Shown: piece after piece, positions 63,850 to 64,000 of the stretch
Layout of the letters: the number at the start of each line of letters is the position of its first letter
Numbering within the stretch: position 1 is the first letter of the stretch
DNA from: G020354785 sp964534745
GTDB taxonomy: Bacteria; Bacteroidota; Bacteroidia; Bacteroidales; UBA10428
Direction: 5' to 3'
Assembly (NCBI GenBank): GCA_964534745.1
Contig: CAZHQW010000001.1
Location: 82,436-146,435 of the forward strand
DNA length: 64,000 bases
Translations under genes and position numbers: made by a program
The notes under the pieces: model-generated
Told to the model about the DNA's origin: nothing
What the model saw: only the letters and a program-made list of their open reading frames with translations
Database searches by the model: none

Positions 63850-64000
63850 TTAATATCTCACGGTGGTCCAGTATTCCTTAAGATTATGTTTCGGATTCCT
63901 GCAGATATAGACAGGTTTGTTGTTTTCATAAGGCATGCAGTACGGGTGTGAAAAAAGTCCGGCTTTCACAACCTGTCCGAATATATCTTCAAGCCTTTGC
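63850..64000 (-). CDS. 3' end of an unrecognised gene (possibly GT39-like), partial
   Basis: Reading the minus strand from the right edge, an open frame runs to a TAA at 63850 and encodes a 49-residue C-terminus with GLFSHPYCMPYENN and VYICRNPK. The Cys-Met-Pro-Tyr-Glu and Ile-Cys-Arg pattern reminds me of the C-terminal region of some Bacteroidota GT39-type (ArnT-like) membrane glycosyltransferases, but I cannot confirm this. It is convergent with the MFS gene, 26 bases away. The rest lies beyond the window. Confidence 0.55.
   Translation of the reverse strand, partial: QRLEDIFGQVVKAGLFSHPYCMPYENNKPVYICRNPKHNLKEYWTTVRY

Overview
The window reads as a piece of a draft chromosome from a member of the Bacteroidota, probably an anaerobic or microaerophilic Bacteroidales or Marinilabiliales-like lineage. 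The signs are gldF and gldG gliding/type IX secretion genes, a protein ending in a type IX (Por) C-terminal sorting domain, secreted proteins cleaved near Ala-Gln, weak Shine-Dalgarno sequences and several -7 boxes of the Bacteroidota form TAnnTTTG. A 2-oxoacid:ferredoxin oxidoreductase and a rubrerythrin suggest anaerobic metabolism with oxygen defence. Two runs of exactly 100 N (22157-22256 and 49165-49264) show a scaffolded assembly, and each cuts a gene. I see no rRNA, tRNA, CRISPR array, insertion sequence or phage.

Layout. 1-3.9 kb: beta and gamma subunits of a 2-oxoacid:ferredoxin oxidoreductase, a small surface protein, a flavin-reductase-like protein, rubrerythrin and a HAD hydrolase. 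3.9-7.4 kb (minus): yicC-gmk-nadD and a MATE exporter. 7.5-12.4 kb (plus): pyruvate kinase, a zinc alcohol dehydrogenase and a PAS hybrid histidine kinase. 12.4-17.6 kb (minus): FAH-family hydrolase, DnaQ-like exonuclease, dnaN, gldF-gldG. 17.7-25.2 kb: PagL-like lipid A deacylase, a tandem-duplicated polysaccharide deacetylase with a type IX sorting tail, a GIN-domain lipoprotein, then surE-hypothetical-lpxB-spoIID (minus). 25.4-32.4 kb (plus): pheT, macro domain protein, DUF3108 protein, secreted seven-bladed WD40 protein, methylglyoxal synthase and a second hybrid kinase. 32.7-37.6 kb (plus): Kef-type antiporter, then a four-gene sulfur module (sulfide:quinone oxidoreductase-like, DUF1641, TusE/DsrC-like, DsrE-like). 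37.7-39.9 kb (minus): an ECF sigma / anti-sigma / two Spy-CnrX-like periplasmic protein cassette. 40-47 kb: aminotransferase, malic enzyme, lipoproteins, an ABC-2 exporter and a nitroreductase. 47-56.3 kb: two LTA-synthase-like membrane transferases, glycosyltransferases, an MsbA-like exporter and purB. 56.5-64 kb: NfeD, mltG, phosphohexomutase, murB, a glycosyltransferase, an MFS transporter and the tail of a further gene at the right edge.

The most interesting part is 34.7-37.7 kb. The sulfur module is preceded by two closely spaced palindromes (one of 18 bp, perfect), is closed by a strong terminator and converges on the ECF stress cassette. It looks like a regulated sulfide-oxidation and sulfane-sulfur-carrier unit. 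No dissimilatory sulfite reductase or heterodisulfide reductase gene is visible here, so the sulfur acceptor is unknown. The rest is mostly housekeeping, envelope biogenesis (lpxB, murB, mltG, MsbA-like, LtaS-like, PagL-like) and signalling.
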